The position numbers and the translations under genes were made by a program. A stretch of 5,354 nt of DNA from Candidatus Babelota bacterium. GTDB taxonomy: Bacteria; Babelota; Babeliae; Babelales; JAUPTZ01. This document shows, piece by piece, positions 5,250 through 5,354 of the stretch. Location: positions 1-5,354 of the forward strand of contig JAUPVI010000075.1 of NCBI GenBank assembly GCA_030917105.1. Reading direction: 5' to 3'. The first letter of the stretch is position 1. Every line of letters starts with the position of its first letter. The notes beneath the pieces are model-generated. The model worked only from the letters and a program-made list of their open reading frames with translations. It had not been told where the DNA came from and searched no databases.

Positions 5250-5354
5250 ATGGAAATGCAAAAGAAGATGCTAGCAGCAGTTAAAGCACCAGAAAATATC
5301 TTAGTGGTGTCCCGCCAGCTTTTGATGGCTCGTGGTCTGTTGGCAGAGACGCCA
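5250..5354 (+). CDS. Start of an unidentified gene (3' end outside window)
   Basis: An open frame of 35 codons runs from the ATG to the right edge without a stop. It begins MEMQKKMLAAVKAPENILVV and continues SRQLLMARGLLAETP. The ATG has AAAGGA (5235-5240) nine bases upstream, and an in-frame TAG at 5229 limits any longer start. A GTG at 5244 is in frame but only three bases from the ribosome site. There is no signal peptide; the visible part is an amphipathic, Leu/Ala/Lys-containing stretch that looks cytoplasmic. I do not recognise a family from so short a fragment. It follows a strong terminator, so it should be a separate transcription unit. Confidence 0.65.
   Translation, partial: MEMQKKMLAAVKAPENILVVSRQLLMARGLLAETP

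Noticed and set aside
1..5354. A defence system, mobile element, CRISPR array or biosynthetic cluster
   Set aside because: No transposase, integrase, nuclease, repeat-spacer pattern or cluster enzymes are visible; the genes are housekeeping plus two exported proteins and one fragment.

Overview
The window reads as a compact bacterial chromosome segment of moderate GC content. Spacing is short, Shine-Dalgarno sites are clear, and Rho-independent terminators follow the genes. Two of the proteins carry Sec-type signal peptides. The housekeeping genes (a ClpB-type disaggregase and alanyl-tRNA synthetase) are ordinary. The other proteins are low-complexity, exported and not recognisable as named families. 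A small-genome, host-associated or candidate-phylum Gram-negative-like lineage, such as Candidatus Dependentiae, would fit this mix. That placement is only an impression and nothing in the sequence proves it.

Layout: (1) Positions 2-430 (+) hold the 3' end of clpB, followed 19 bases later by a gene (450-1265, +) for an exported, very acidic coiled-coil protein. The two probably share a transcript. (2) A perfect 26-bp inverted repeat (1291-1345) with T-tracts on both sides separates this unit from alaS, which runs towards it (complement 1341-3950). The repeat looks like a shared bidirectional terminator and covers the alaS stop codon. (3) A 376-base gap (3951-4326) separates alaS from a divergent gene. 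It holds a good alaS promoter with an inverted repeat in its spacer, a terminator-like hairpin at 4221-4250 with no obvious upstream gene, and a TATAAT box for the next gene. (4) Positions 4327-5040 (+) encode a 237-residue alanine-rich exported or membrane protein. Its Ala/Pro tail is built from 12-bp DNA repeats, and a strong GAAA-loop terminator (5121-5151) follows. (5) From 5250 a new gene starts and runs off the window.

Together, clpB and alaS serve protein quality control and translation. The two exported proteins are probably envelope or secreted factors of unknown role. I found no mobile element, CRISPR array, tRNA, rRNA or defence system. The most distinctive points are the repeat tail whose stop codon looks like a converted repeat codon, the operator-like repeat in the alaS promoter, and the unassigned hairpin in the divergent gap.
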